Shown here piece after piece: positions 1 through 8,833 of a stretch of DNA of 64,000 bases (the first letter of the stretch is position 1; each line of letters starts with the position of its first letter). The notes below the pieces were generated by a model that worked only from the letters and a program-made list of their open reading frames with translations, was not told the origin of the DNA and searched no databases. Source of the stretch: Actinomyces johnsonii (GTDB taxonomy: Bacteria; Actinomycetota; Actinomycetes; Actinomycetales; Actinomycetaceae); NCBI RefSeq assembly GCF_006546835.1, contig NZ_VICB01000013.1, forward strand, positions 1 to 64,000, written 5' to 3'. The translations under genes were made by a program, and so were the position numbers.

Positions 1-1323
1 CGGCATCGTCGGGACAGTGACCGTCACGGCTTCGGTCGACGCAAGCGCTTCGATGACGGGGACGACCGTTCTCGTCGCAGCCATCACTCCGGTTGGAGCA
101 GCGACTCGCACGATGGGCGGAGGCGTTCCCAGGGCCGCATCCGCGATGAGGGCGGGACCGGCGCAGAGCACAGACGGCGGGATGACTGGCGCGCAGAGCG
201 CCGTAGGGACGGAGGCTCGGACGAACGGCGCCCAGTCCGCGGTGATAACAAATCTGGGCGTTCCAACAGCCGCTCCGGAAGCGGAGGCCCCAGGGAGGGG
301 AAGGACGAGCGTCGAGGTCGCCCGCCGCAGCGCCAGCGCATCCCCGAGCCCAGTATCCCCGACGACGTCGAACCGGGCGACCTTGAGCGGGGCGCAAAGG
401 GCCAGCTTCGTGCCCTGGGACGCGCCAATGCCGAGAACGTCGCCCGCCACCTGGTGATGACTCAGCGCCTGCTGGACGACGACCCTCAGACCGCCTACGA
501 GCACGCACGCTATGCCGCCTCCCACGCCGGGCGCGTCGCCGTCGTACGCGAGACCGCCGGCATCGCCGCCTACCTCGCGGGACACTACAGCGAGGCGCTT
601 CGAGAGATCCGCGCGGCCAGACGACTCTCCGGACTCGACCTTCACCGAGCCATCGAGGTCGACTGCGAACGAGCCCTAGGCCATTTGGACAAGGCCCTCC
701 AAGCGGCTAAAGCGACCGACCCGCGTCAACTCGACGAGATCGAGCGAGCCGAGCTGGCCATGGTCGTCTCCGGCCTCCGTCACGAGCTGGGTCAGACCGA
801 CCTCGGTCTCATCGTCATCGAGGACGCCATCCGAGCCCGCCCCTCCGACAGCGACACTCTCAGGCGCCTGCACTCCGTACGCGCCGACCGGCTCGAGGAA
901 CTCGGCCGTCACCAGGAGGCCGCAGCCGTGCGGGACCGCATCGGCGCCGAGCCGATCGAGGAGGACGAGGTCGAGGTCTTCGATATCGAGGACGACTACG
1001 ATGCCGAGATGCAGGAACAGGGCTCCCTGGGGGCCGACGATCGGGCCGGGGGCGCTGAGGCCCCAGCCGCCTCAGAAGCGCCTACCGGGGGCCAGCCGTC
1101 GGACCTCGAACCTGCCGACCAGGAGGACGCCGAGTGGCCACAGTCCTTCGCCGAGCGCGTCGAGGCAGAGATGACCGAGCTACTGGAGGCCGCCGAGGAC
1201 GATTCGGTGTCCTCGACAGCAAATGATGCGGATGGGCCGTCGCTTGATTCCCCAGATGACGCGGCCGGCACACCGGACCCGATGATGACTGCGACCGACG
1301 ACCTCCCTGAGGAGCCCCGATGA
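1..1323 (+). CDS. TPR-like protein with charged low-complexity N-terminus (5' partial)
   Basis: The frame is open from base 1, so the gene starts upstream; 440 codons are visible. About the first 110 are rich in Arg, Asp, Ser and Gly and look disordered. Codons ~120-320 form amphipathic helical repeats of the tetratricopeptide type (an AYEHARYAASHAGR stretch, then an AGHYSEALREIRAARRL repeat). The last ~110 codons are acidic and disordered. GTG at 454 is only internal, because the same frame and protein character continue upstream of it. The stop overlaps the next gene by 4 nt (ATGA), so the two are probably cotranslated. Position before a HAD phosphatase, a small ORF and tlyA matches the mycobacterial TPR-like gene of that row. 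A protein-interaction role is inferred; the function is unknown. Confidence 0.75.
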   Translation, partial: RHRRDSDRHGFGRRKRFDDGDDRSRRSHHSGWSSDSHDGRRRSQGRIRDEGGTGAEHRRRDDWRAERRRDGGSDERRPVRGDNKSGRSNSRSGSGGPREGKDERRGRPPQRQRIPEPSIPDDVEPGDLERGAKGQLRALGRANAENVARHLVMTQRLLDDDPQTAYEHARYAASHAGRVAVVRETAGIAAYLAGHYSEALREIRAARRLSGLDLHRAIEVDCERALGHLDKALQAAKATDPRQLDEIERAELAMVVSGLRHELGQTDLGLIVIEDAIRARPSDSDTLRRLHSVRADRLEELGRHQEAAAVRDRIGAEPIEEDEVEVFDIEDDYDAEMQEQGSLGADDRAGGAEAPAASEAPTGGQPSDLEPADQEDAEWPQSFAERVEAEMTELLEAAEDDSVSSTANDADGPSLDSPDDAAGTPDPMMTATDDLPEEPR

Positions 1324-2420
1324 CCCCGTCCCAGCAGACTTCCGCCGACGCTCCCGCCACCCTCCTGGGCAGCGAGCGGCCCCTGTGCACCGAATACGAT
1401 GTCGCACTGCTTGACCTCGACGGCGTCTGCTTCGCCGGTGAGGCCCGAGTCCCGCACGCCGCCGACAACGTCAACGCCGCCCGCGCCGCCGGCATGCGCC
1501 TGTCCTTCGTCACCAACAACGCCTCGCGGGCGCCTCAGACGGTCGTGGACAAGCTGGCCGCCAACGACATCATCGCCGAGACCACGGAAATCTTCAGCGC
1601 CGCCATGGACGCGGCCGCGATGCTCACCGAGCATATCGAGCCCGGCTCCACCGTCCTCGTCGTCGGCGGCGACGGCGTACGTCAGGCCCTCTTGGACGAG
1701 GGCTTCCAGGTGACCGGCAGCGCACAGGACGGCCCAGTCGCCGTTGTCCAGGGATGGGACCCGGCAGTCGACTGGGCTCTCCTGTCCGAGGGCGTCTACG
1801 CCATCAACGCCGGCGCCCTCCACGTGGCCACCAACCTCGACGCAACCCTGCCGACCGAGCGGGGCTTCGCCCTGGGCAACGGCAGCCTCGTGGCGGCCGT
1901 CGTCAACGCCTCCGGCAAGGAGCCCCTCGCAGGGGGCAAGCCCTTCCCCGGAATCTACACGCGCGCCCTCAAACGCGCCGGCGGTACGAGGCCGCTGGCC
2001 GTCGGGGACCGCCTCAACACCGATCACGTCGGTGCCCGGGCCGCCGGCATTCCCGGGCTCCACGTCCTCACCGGAGTCTCAGACGCGCGTGATGTCATCA
2101 CCGCTGCGGCCACCGAACGTCCCAGCTTCCTTCACACCGACCTGCGCGGCCTGACCGAGCCGCATCCCGAACCCGTACGAGTCGAGCAGGGCGGCCAGCA
2201 GTGGTGGCAGGTCGGCGGCCGGCGCGCCCGCGTCGTCGACTCCGGGCTCGAACTGCAGGACGGGGGAGCCGTGACCTCCCGGGACGGCAGCCCGACGAGC
2301 ATCGACCTGGACTCCTACCGGGCCTTGGCCGTTGCCGCCTGGGACTGGGCCGACGCCCAGGAGGCCCGGGGCGGGGCCACTGCACTGGATCTTCCCGACA
2401 TCGAAGTCGTTGCTCCCTGA
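1320..2420 (+). CDS. HAD-superfamily subclass IIA phosphatase
   Basis: Hydrolase of 366 aa of the NagD/4-nitrophenylphosphatase type. Motif I is LLDLDGVCFAGE (nucleophile Asp and +2 Asp) near residue 30, motif II is SFVTNNAS, and the late GDRLNTDHVGARAAGIPG segment carries the motif III/IV acidic residues. The cap domain lies between motifs II and III, as in subclass IIA. About 70 C-terminal residues extend past the core. The mycobacterial homologue at this position is described as a glycerol-3-phosphate phosphatase; the same substrate here is only inferred. ATGA overlap with the upstream TPR-like gene and a 76-nt gap to the next small gene suggest one operon leading to tlyA. Confidence 0.85.
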   Translation: MTPSQQTSADAPATLLGSERPLCTEYDVALLDLDGVCFAGEARVPHAADNVNAARAAGMRLSFVTNNASRAPQTVVDKLAANDIIAETTEIFSAAMDAAAMLTEHIEPGSTVLVVGGDGVRQALLDEGFQVTGSAQDGPVAVVQGWDPAVDWALLSEGVYAINAGALHVATNLDATLPTERGFALGNGSLVAAVVNASGKEPLAGGKPFPGIYTRALKRAGGTRPLAVGDRLNTDHVGARAAGIPGLHVLTGVSDARDVITAAATERPSFLHTDLRGLTEPHPEPVRVEQGGQQWWQVGGRRARVVDSGLELQDGGAVTSRDGSPTSIDLDSYRALAVAAWDWADAQEARGGATALDLPDIEVVAP

Positions 2421-2496
2421 GAACCCGGCCGAGGTCGGGAATACTCCGCGGGAGGGAAAGAGGCGTAGCAGCAGCGCGCATGCCAACCACGTCGAG

Positions 2497-2760
2497 GTGA
2501 GTCAGGAATTGAGCCACAACGAACCGGAAGCCGCCAACCGGGGGGCCCCGCTGACGGGTGCGCCCGCAGGTCCGGCGAATCCCGGGCCTCCGCTGCCCGC
2601 GCCCTCGCGCGCCGACGCCGCACTGGCCATGGCCCACGGCTTGACCGACCACACCGATCGGCTCACCGGGATAGGGCAGATGCCCTTGGAAGATCGGGCC
2701 GCCGCCCTTGGCGCCATCCACGAGGAGCTCGCCTCTGTCCTGCATGAGGCGGAAGGCTGA
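2497..2760 (+). CDS. small hypothetical protein upstream of tlyA
   Basis: 87 aa from GTG 2497. The N-terminal half is Pro/Ala/Gly-rich and probably disordered; the C-terminal half has a regular helical pattern ending in an acidic helix (LGAIHEELASVLHEAEG). The stop is one base before tlyA's ATG, so translation is likely coupled. The frame stays open upstream, but that part overlaps the HAD gene and looks non-native, so GTG 2497 was chosen although its Shine-Dalgarno is weak. Actinobacteria often carry a short unnamed gene between the HAD phosphatase and tlyA, which supports it being real. Function unknown. Confidence 0.6.
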   Translation: MSQELSHNEPEAANRGAPLTGAPAGPANPGPPLPAPSRADAALAMAHGLTDHTDRLTGIGQMPLEDRAAALGAIHEELASVLHEAEG

Positions 2761-2761
2761 C

Positions 2762-3634
2762 ATGGCCAGACTCATCCGCATCGACTCCGAGCTCGTGCGC
2801 CGTGGACTGGCCCGCTCCCGCAGCCACGCCGCCACCCTCATCACCGACGGACACGTCACCCTCGACGGCGCTGTGGTCACCAAGCCCGCCCGGCAGGTCA
2901 ACCCGGCGCAGGCCATCGAGATCCACACCCCCAGCGGAGACGACTACGTCTCGCGTGGCGCCCACAAGCTCGCCGGCGCTCTGGATGCGCTGGGTGAGCG
3001 CGGTCTGGCGCCTCGCATCGAGGGCAGACGCTGTCTGGACGCCGGCGCCTCCACTGGCGGCTTCACCGACGTCCTCCTGCGCCGCGGCGCCGAGCACGTC
3101 GTGGCCGTCGACGTCGGTTACGGCCAGCTGGCCTGGTCCTTGCGCTCTGACCCCCGCGTCAGTGCCCTGGACCGCACCAACATCCGCACACTGGACCCCG
3201 CAGCCATCGCCCCGGCTCCCGGCCTGGTGGTGGGCGACCTGTCCTTCATCTCCCTGACCCTGGTGCTCGAGCCGCTGCTGCGCGCCGCCGCCGACGACGC
3301 CGACCTCCTGCTCATGGTCAAGCCCCAGTTCGAGGTGGGCAGGGACCGGATCGGGCACGGGGGAGTGGTGCGCGACCCGGGGCTCCACGTGGAGGCCGTC
3401 CTGACCGTGGCCGAGCGCGCCCACTCCCTGGGGATGGGCGTCGACGCCGTGACCGCCTCCCCGCTGCCCGGTCCCGCCGGCAATGTCGAGTACTTCCTGA
3501 ACATGCACGCCTCCCGCGCCGGGGGCCCCGAGGACCTGCGTGGAGCCCAACTGCGCGCCCAGGTCGAGCGCGCCGTCGCCGAGGGACCCGCCGCAGACGA
3601 CTCCCGCCGAAGCAGAACAAGGACCCACATATGA
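2762..3634 (+). CDS. tlyA: TlyA-family rRNA 2'-O-methyltransferase
   Basis: 290 aa. An N-terminal S4 RNA-binding domain (residues ~1-60, RGLARSRSHAATLITDG) is followed by an FtsJ/RrmJ-type methyltransferase domain whose SAM-binding loop is LDAGASTGGFTDVLL. The catalytic Lys region is LLMVKPQFEVG. TlyA proteins methylate 2'-hydroxyls of 16S and 23S rRNA cytidines and thereby give capreomycin sensitivity in mycobacteria. ATG 2762 is preceded by GGAAGG; an in-frame TTG at 2708 is rejected because it lies inside the preceding gene. Overlaps nadK by ATGA. Length is near the family norm (~270). Confidence 0.93.
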   Translation: MARLIRIDSELVRRGLARSRSHAATLITDGHVTLDGAVVTKPARQVNPAQAIEIHTPSGDDYVSRGAHKLAGALDALGERGLAPRIEGRRCLDAGASTGGFTDVLLRRGAEHVVAVDVGYGQLAWSLRSDPRVSALDRTNIRTLDPAAIAPAPGLVVGDLSFISLTLVLEPLLRAAADDADLLLMVKPQFEVGRDRIGHGGVVRDPGLHVEAVLTVAERAHSLGMGVDAVTASPLPGPAGNVEYFLNMHASRAGGPEDLRGAQLRAQVERAVAEGPAADDSRRSRTRTHI

Positions 3635-4674
3635 GCAAACTGAGCCCCGCAGGTACCGCCGGTCCGACTGAGTCGGTGGAGCCGGCCCACCCCGACTCCT
3701 CGGGGCGGCCAGGAGCGCATCCTCGCCGTCAGAAAATCTCCCGCGTCATGCTCCTGCAGCGCGATCTCAATGACAAACCCGTGCCCGTCCCCAGGCCCAG
3801 CGCGCCCACGGCCACCGCCGTGGCCCGGGCTTCGGCGGCGCTGCGCGCCCACGGAGTCGAGCCCGTCGGACCGGAGTGCACCGCCCATGTCGACCTCGTG
3901 CTCGTGCTCGGGGGCGACGGAACGATCCTGCGCGCCTTCGAAGCCGCCCGCGAACGCGACATCCCCCTGGTGGGCATCAACACCGGGCACGTCGGCTTTC
4001 TGGCCGAGGCCGACCCCGACGGCATCGAGCAGGTCGTCGCCGACCTTGTCGCAGGCCGCTACACCGTCGAGACCCGCACCACCTTGAACGTCGAGGTCAT
4101 CTCCCCGGATGGGACTGTCTCCCGCGAGTGGGCGCTCAACGAGGCCGCCCTGGAGAAGCGCGACCGGGCACGCATGCTCGAGGTCGCCATCGGCGTCGAC
4201 GGCCAGGCCGTCTCCTCTTTCGGCTGCGACGGCCTCATCATGTCCACGCCCACCGGCTCGACCGCCTACGCCTTCTCCTGCGGCGGTCCCGTCATCTGGC
4301 CCGAGGTCGAGGCTCTGCTGCTGGTGCCGGTGGCCGCGCACGCACTGTTCACCCGTCCCCTGGTCCTGGGACCCGAGTCGTGCATGGAGGTCGTCATCCA
4401 AAGAGCGGGCTTCGGGGCCGCCGAGATCTGGTGCGACGGAAGGCGCAGTCTGGACGTGCCCGTCGGCGCCCGGATCCGCGTCAGCCGCGCGGAGCGCCCG
4501 GTGCGCCTGGCGCGATTCAACGAGGCCCCCTTCGCCAGCCGCCTGGTGCGCAAGTTCGACCTGCCCGTGGAGGGCTGGCGGGCCTCCAATGCTGCCGATG
4601 ACGCTACGGACGATCCGGAGGATCAGCCGGCCGTCGTAGCGGGCGGCCGGCCGCCCGCGGGAGGGCCAGCGTGA
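3631..4674 (+). CDS. nadK: NAD kinase
   Basis: Phosphorylates NAD to NADP. The GGDGT motif (LVLGGDGTILRAFEAARE) is near residue 95, followed by GINTGHVGFLAE and the nucleotide-binding STPTGSTAYAFSCGGPVI segment. 347 aa, longer than the usual ~300 because of a ~37-residue disordered N-terminus and a disordered C-terminal tail of ~30. Start ATG 3631 overlaps the tlyA stop (ATGA); an internal ATG at 3748 (MLLQRD) starts the conserved part and could be an alternative start. Overlaps recN by GTGA. The tlyA-nadK-recN order is conserved in actinobacteria. Confidence 0.95.
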   Translation: MSKLSPAGTAGPTESVEPAHPDSSGRPGAHPRRQKISRVMLLQRDLNDKPVPVPRPSAPTATAVARASAALRAHGVEPVGPECTAHVDLVLVLGGDGTILRAFEAARERDIPLVGINTGHVGFLAEADPDGIEQVVADLVAGRYTVETRTTLNVEVISPDGTVSREWALNEAALEKRDRARMLEVAIGVDGQAVSSFGCDGLIMSTPTGSTAYAFSCGGPVIWPEVEALLLVPVAAHALFTRPLVLGPESCMEVVIQRAGFGAAEIWCDGRRSLDVPVGARIRVSRAERPVRLARFNEAPFASRLVRKFDLPVEGWRASNAADDATDDPEDQPAVVAGGRPPAGGPA

Positions 4675-6527
4675 TCGAGTCCCTGCACATCGAGGACCTC
4701 GGCGTCATCGAGGAGGCCGATCTCCCCCTCAGTCGCGGCCTGACCGCCCTGACCGGTGAGACCGGCGCCGGCAAGACGATGGTGCTGACCTCGCTCGGGC
4801 TGCTGCTGGGCCAGCGCGCCGAGACCACCATCGTGCGCACGGGCTCCCAGCGCAGCCTGGTCGAGGGCGCCTTCCTCGTCGACCCCGACTCGCGCGCCGC
4901 CGCCCGCGCCCTCGAGGCCGGCGCCGACCTCGACGACGACCTCCTCCTGGCCTCGCGCACAGTCCCGTCCACCGGCCGTTCCCGCGCCTACCTGGGAGGC
5001 CGCTCCGTTCCGGCCTCGGTCCTCAGCGAGGTGGGAGGCCGGCTGGTCTCCGTCCACGGCCAGGCCGACCAGCTGCGGCTGCGTTCGGCGGCGGCCCAGC
5101 GCGCCGCCCTGGACTCATTGGGGGGTCCCGACCACGCCGCCCTGTGCCGCCGCTACTCCCAGGCCTACCAGGCGCGCCGGCAGGCGGCCCACGCCCTCGA
5201 GGAGTGGCAGGCCTCGGCGCAGGCCAGGGACGCCGAGGTGGCGCAGCTGCGCACCTGGCTCAATGCCCTGGAGGAGCTCGACCCCCGCGGCGGCGAGGAC
5301 CGGGACCTGACGGCGGAGGCCGAACGGCTCGACCACGCCGAGGACCTGCGCAGAGCCGCCACCGGGGCCCGCACCGCCCTGAGCGGGGAGGATGCCGCCG
5401 TCGGGCAAGCGCCCGACGTCGTCTCGCTCATCGCCTGCGCGCAGCGCGATCTGGCCGCCGAGTCCGACCGCGACCCTGCCCTGGCCGAGCTGGCCGCACG
5501 CACCCAGCGCCTGGGTATCGACGCCGCCGACATCGCCGCCGAGTTGGGAGGCTACCTGTCCTCTCTGAGTGCCGACCCCGCCCGCCTCGCCCAGGTCCAG
5601 GACCGCCGCGGTGAGCTCGCCCGCGCCTGCCGGGAGATCGGTGGCCCCCAGGAGCAGCTCGACGACGTCGACGCACTCCTGGCCTGGGGCGAGCGCGCCG
5701 CCGCGCGCCTGGGCGAGCTCGACGGGCCCCAGGACACCGCCGCAGTGCTGGCCGAGCGCCTGGCCAAGGCCGATAAGGAACTGGTCGATGTCGGCGAGGA
5801 GCTGAGCCGGGCGCGTCGACTGCTCGCCGAGAAACTGGAGGAGGCCGTCACCGCCGAGCTCGAAGGCCTGGAGATGAAAGGGGCGCAACTCGTCGTCTCG
5901 TTGGACCGACTCGATGAGCCCGGGCCGACCGGCCTCGAGAGCGTGGCTCTCGAGCTCGTCTCCCACCCCGGCGCCCCCGCCCTGCCCCTGGGCAAGGGAG
6001 CCTCGGGAGGGGAGCTGTCGCGCATCATGCTGGCTCTGGAGGTGGTCCTCGCCGACGCCTCCGCCTCGGCGCGCCCCGCAACCCACACCCGAACCCTCGT
6101 CTTCGACGAGATCGATGCCGGTGTGGGAGGGCGCGCGGCCAGGGAGATCGGTCGGCGCCTGGCGCGTCTGGCGCGCCATCACCAGGTCGTCGTGGTCACT
6201 CACCTGGCCCAGGTTGCGGCCTGGGCCGATACCCACCTGGTGGTGCGCAAGGAGACCGTTTCCGACCCGGTGACCGGATCGGAAACCGGATCCGAGCCCC
6301 CGGCCCCCGTTCTCGACGCAGCGCTCTGGGGGCCCGCCGAAGAGCCTCGGGAGAATGTGAGAAAGTCCGAGCCTGGACGCACCCGCACGCAGGTCCTCGT
6401 CGTCGAAGGCCAGGAGAGAGAACGCGAGCTGGCCAGGATGCTATCGGGCCACGAGGACTCCCAGGCCGCGGTCCGGCACGCCGCTGAGCTTCTCCGGGAA
6501 GCAGTCGTGGGACAATCCGAGCCGTGA
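4671..6527 (+). CDS. recN: DNA repair protein RecN
   Basis: SMC-like ATPase of double-strand-break repair. Walker A is GETGAGKT (residues ~29-36), a long coiled-coil centre runs to about residue 400, the ABC signature is GASGGELSRIML and Walker B is LVFDEIDAGVGG. 618 aa is longer than typical (~550-590): the extra length is a polar stretch between the H-loop (VVTHLAQVAAW) and the conserved C-terminus, around residues 530-570, which contains a short repeated GSET motif. The GTG start overlaps nadK; the end overlaps steA by GTGA. Confidence 0.95.
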   Translation: MIESLHIEDLGVIEEADLPLSRGLTALTGETGAGKTMVLTSLGLLLGQRAETTIVRTGSQRSLVEGAFLVDPDSRAAARALEAGADLDDDLLLASRTVPSTGRSRAYLGGRSVPASVLSEVGGRLVSVHGQADQLRLRSAAAQRAALDSLGGPDHAALCRRYSQAYQARRQAAHALEEWQASAQARDAEVAQLRTWLNALEELDPRGGEDRDLTAEAERLDHAEDLRRAATGARTALSGEDAAVGQAPDVVSLIACAQRDLAAESDRDPALAELAARTQRLGIDAADIAAELGGYLSSLSADPARLAQVQDRRGELARACREIGGPQEQLDDVDALLAWGERAAARLGELDGPQDTAAVLAERLAKADKELVDVGEELSRARRLLAEKLEEAVTAELEGLEMKGAQLVVSLDRLDEPGPTGLESVALELVSHPGAPALPLGKGASGGELSRIMLALEVVLADASASARPATHTRTLVFDEIDAGVGGRAAREIGRRLARLARHHQVVVVTHLAQVAAWADTHLVVRKETVSDPVTGSETGSEPPAPVLDAALWGPAEEPRENVRKSEPGRTRTQVLVVEGQERERELARMLSGHEDSQAAVRHAAELLREAVVGQSEP

Positions 6528-7729
6528 AGAATCCCTTCCGCAGAAAGTCTGGGTCTGTCCCCGAGCATCCCAGCGGTGTCGTGCGCGTCGATGCGCGCAC
6601 GAAGAAGCTCACCAAACGCCTCCAGCCCGGTGAGATCGCGATCATCGACCACACCGACATCGACCGGGTGGCCGCCGAGGCGCTGGTCGAGTGCGGCCCC
6701 TCCGCAGTCCTCAACGCCTCCCCGTCGATCTCCGGGCGCTACCCGAACCTCGGGCCGGGAATCCTTCTCGATGCGGGTATCCCGCTCATTGACGATCTGG
6801 GCCCCGATGTCATGCGTCTGCACGACGGCCAGCGTGTCGCGGTTGAGGACGGCACCGTGCGCATCGACGGCAAGGAACAGGTCATCGCCGAAGGGACGGT
6901 CCAGACCAAGCAGACCGTCGCCGACGCCATGGAGGAGGCCCAGAAGGGACTGGCCGTTCAGCTGGAGGCCTTCGCCGCCAACACCATGGAGTACATGCGC
7001 GGCGAATGGGACCTGCTCCTCAACGGCGTCGGCATGCCCACCCTGTCCACCCAGATGAACGGCAGACACGTCCTGGTCGTCGTGCGCGGCTACTCCTACA
7101 AGGAGGACCTCCAGGCGCTCAAGCCCTACATCCGCGAGTACAAGCCCATCATCATCGGTGTCGACGGGGGAGCCGACGCCGTCCTGGAGGCCGGTTTCAA
7201 ACCGACGATGATCGTGGGAGACATGGACTCCGTATCCGACAAGGCGCTCGCCTGCGGCGCCGAGATCGTCGTCCACGCTTACCGCGACGGGCGTGCTCCG
7301 GGCCTGGCCCACGTCGAGGAGCTCGGGGTCGATCATCACGTCTTCGCCGCCACCGGCACCAGTGAGGACATCGCCATGCTCATGGCCGATGAGGCCGGTG
7401 CCGAAATCATCGTGGCCCTGGGAACGCACGCCACCTTGCTGGAGTTCCTCGACAAGGGACGCGCCGGCATGTCCTCGACCTTCCTGACCCGGCTCAAGGT
7501 CGGCGGCCGGCTCATCGATGCCAAGGGCGTCTCCCAGCTCTACCGCACCCGCATCTCAGGATGGTGGCTGCTGCTCCTGGCTCTGTCGGGCACCTTCGCC
7601 CTGGCAATCGCCCTCATGGCCACCCCGGGCGGGCAGACCTTCCTAGGACTGTCCGGTGCCGTGTGGGACGACATCGTCAACTTCTTCCGCTCACTGGTGG
7701 GTCTGGCCCCGAACTCGCCCACCGTCTAA
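6524..7729 (+). CDS. steA: SteA-like septation protein with thiamine-pyrophosphokinase-like domain
   Basis: 401 aa. A novel N-terminal domain is followed by a thiamine-pyrophosphokinase-like domain (GVDGGADAVLEAGFKPTMIVGDMDSVSD) and one C-terminal transmembrane helix (WWLLLLALSGTFALAIALM) with a short tail. In Corynebacterium glutamicum SteA/SteB affect septation and cell-wall integrity; Mycobacterium tuberculosis has the pair next to recN. The GDMDS motif resembles the metal site of the kinase fold, but thiamine phosphorylation is not implied. Start GTG overlaps recN. steB follows 57 nt downstream. Confidence 0.88.
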   Translation: MKNPFRRKSGSVPEHPSGVVRVDARTKKLTKRLQPGEIAIIDHTDIDRVAAEALVECGPSAVLNASPSISGRYPNLGPGILLDAGIPLIDDLGPDVMRLHDGQRVAVEDGTVRIDGKEQVIAEGTVQTKQTVADAMEEAQKGLAVQLEAFAANTMEYMRGEWDLLLNGVGMPTLSTQMNGRHVLVVVRGYSYKEDLQALKPYIREYKPIIIGVDGGADAVLEAGFKPTMIVGDMDSVSDKALACGAEIVVHAYRDGRAPGLAHVEELGVDHHVFAATGTSEDIAMLMADEAGAEIIVALGTHATLLEFLDKGRAGMSSTFLTRLKVGGRLIDAKGVSQLYRTRISGWWLLLLALSGTFALAIALMATPGGQTFLGLSGAVWDDIVNFFRSLVGLAPNSPTV

Positions 7730-7786
7730 CGACTCCCGCCCATCCGAGAGGCAGCCCCTCTCACGGTCATCCTCAAGGTCTCAACC

Positions 7787-8716
7787 ATGATCGACTTCCG
7801 CTATCACCTGGTATCGCTCATCTCCGTCTTCCTGGCCCTCGCCGTCGGCGTCGTCCTGGGCGCCGGTCCGCTGCAGAACTCACTGGGGACCGCTCTCAAC
7901 GACCAGGTCACCGCCCTGCGCGAGGACCGCAACGCCACGCAGACCAAGCTCGAGCAGACCGAGACGGCCGTCAACGAGCGCGACTCCTACATCACCCAGG
8001 CCGCTGCCAGCCTTCTGCCGGGAAGCCTGGCCTCCAAGAACGTCGCGCTGGTGCTCCTGCCCGAGGCCAAGGCCGAGGACGCCGATGCCGTCGCCACCCA
8101 GCTCAAGACCGCCGGCGCCTCCGTCACCGGCCGAGTCAGCCTGACCACCACCTGGGTGGACCTGTCCCGCGAGAGCTATCGCTCCACCTTCTCCAGCCAG
8201 ATCCAGGGCAACCTGGGCAGCACCGGCTCCAAGGACGCCAACGGCATCCTGGGCGAGGGGCTCGCCAAGGCTCTCACCAGCAATGACGACTCCTCCCGAG
8301 CCCTCATGGACCTGCTGTCCGTGGACACCTCCGGTACGCCGTTCGTCACCGTGGACTCCACTCCCACCGGCCCGGCCGAGATGATCGTCGTCGTTGGCCC
8401 CCGCCCCCAGGCGGCCTCCGCCAAGCAGGCCACGGTCGAGGCTTCCCCGGGCCAGGACCCCAAGGCATGGGCCAAGGCGCTGGCGGGCACGGCCTCCCGG
8501 GCGACCACGGTCGTCGTCGGTTCCGCCGACGGCGACGACAACGTCGTGGCCGTCATCCGCTCCGAGGGCGAGAAGATCACCACCGTCGACTCAGTCGGCC
8601 AGATCGCCGCTTCTGTCTCCACGCCCCTGGCACTGGCTTCCACCCAGGCGGGAACCGTGGGCCACTACGGCTTCGACAAGGGCGCGGACGCCGTCATGCC
8701 GCCAGTGACGAAATAG
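7787..8716 (+). CDS. steB: SteB/MctB-family membrane-anchored protein
   Basis: 309 aa. N-terminal MIDFRYHLVSLISVFLALA signal anchor, then a coiled coil (ALREDRNATQTKLEQTE) and an extracytoplasmic α/β domain. This is the copper-transporter-like family that includes mycobacterial MctB (Rv1698) and corynebacterial SteB. Adjacent steA supports a joint septum or envelope role. One N-terminal membrane segment makes a pore role doubtful here. Start ATG 7787 is the first residue of the conserved N-terminus. Followed by a short tandem repeat and then a leaderless-type gene. Confidence 0.85.
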   Translation: MIDFRYHLVSLISVFLALAVGVVLGAGPLQNSLGTALNDQVTALREDRNATQTKLEQTETAVNERDSYITQAAASLLPGSLASKNVALVLLPEAKAEDADAVATQLKTAGASVTGRVSLTTTWVDLSRESYRSTFSSQIQGNLGSTGSKDANGILGEGLAKALTSNDDSSRALMDLLSVDTSGTPFVTVDSTPTGPAEMIVVVGPRPQAASAKQATVEASPGQDPKAWAKALAGTASRATTVVVGSADGDDNVVAVIRSEGEKITTVDSVGQIAASVSTPLALASTQAGTVGHYGFDKGADAVMPPVTK

Positions 8717-8720
8717 TTTC

Positions 8721-8756
8721 CATAGCCTTCATAGCTCTCATAGCCCCTAGTAGCCC
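8721..8756. repeat. 9-bp tandem repeat after steB
   Basis: Three in-phase 9-bp copies (CATAGCCTT, CATAGCTCT, CATAGCCCC) followed by a partial copy (GTAGCCC), between the steB stop and the promoter of the next gene. Role unknown; could be a protein-binding array or slippage product. Confidence 0.6.
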
Positions 8757-8833
8757 TATGGTGCAGATGGCTCGGGCCCGTCGCAGGGGCGCTGTCGCGG
8801 CGATTCAGACGCACCCTGCCTTAGGCTGAGACC

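Noticed and set aside
5115-6236. Minus-strand open frame opposite recN, and similar ones opposite the HAD and tlyA genes
   Set aside because: No start signal, no domain; the plus-strand genes overlap as an operon and are well conserved.
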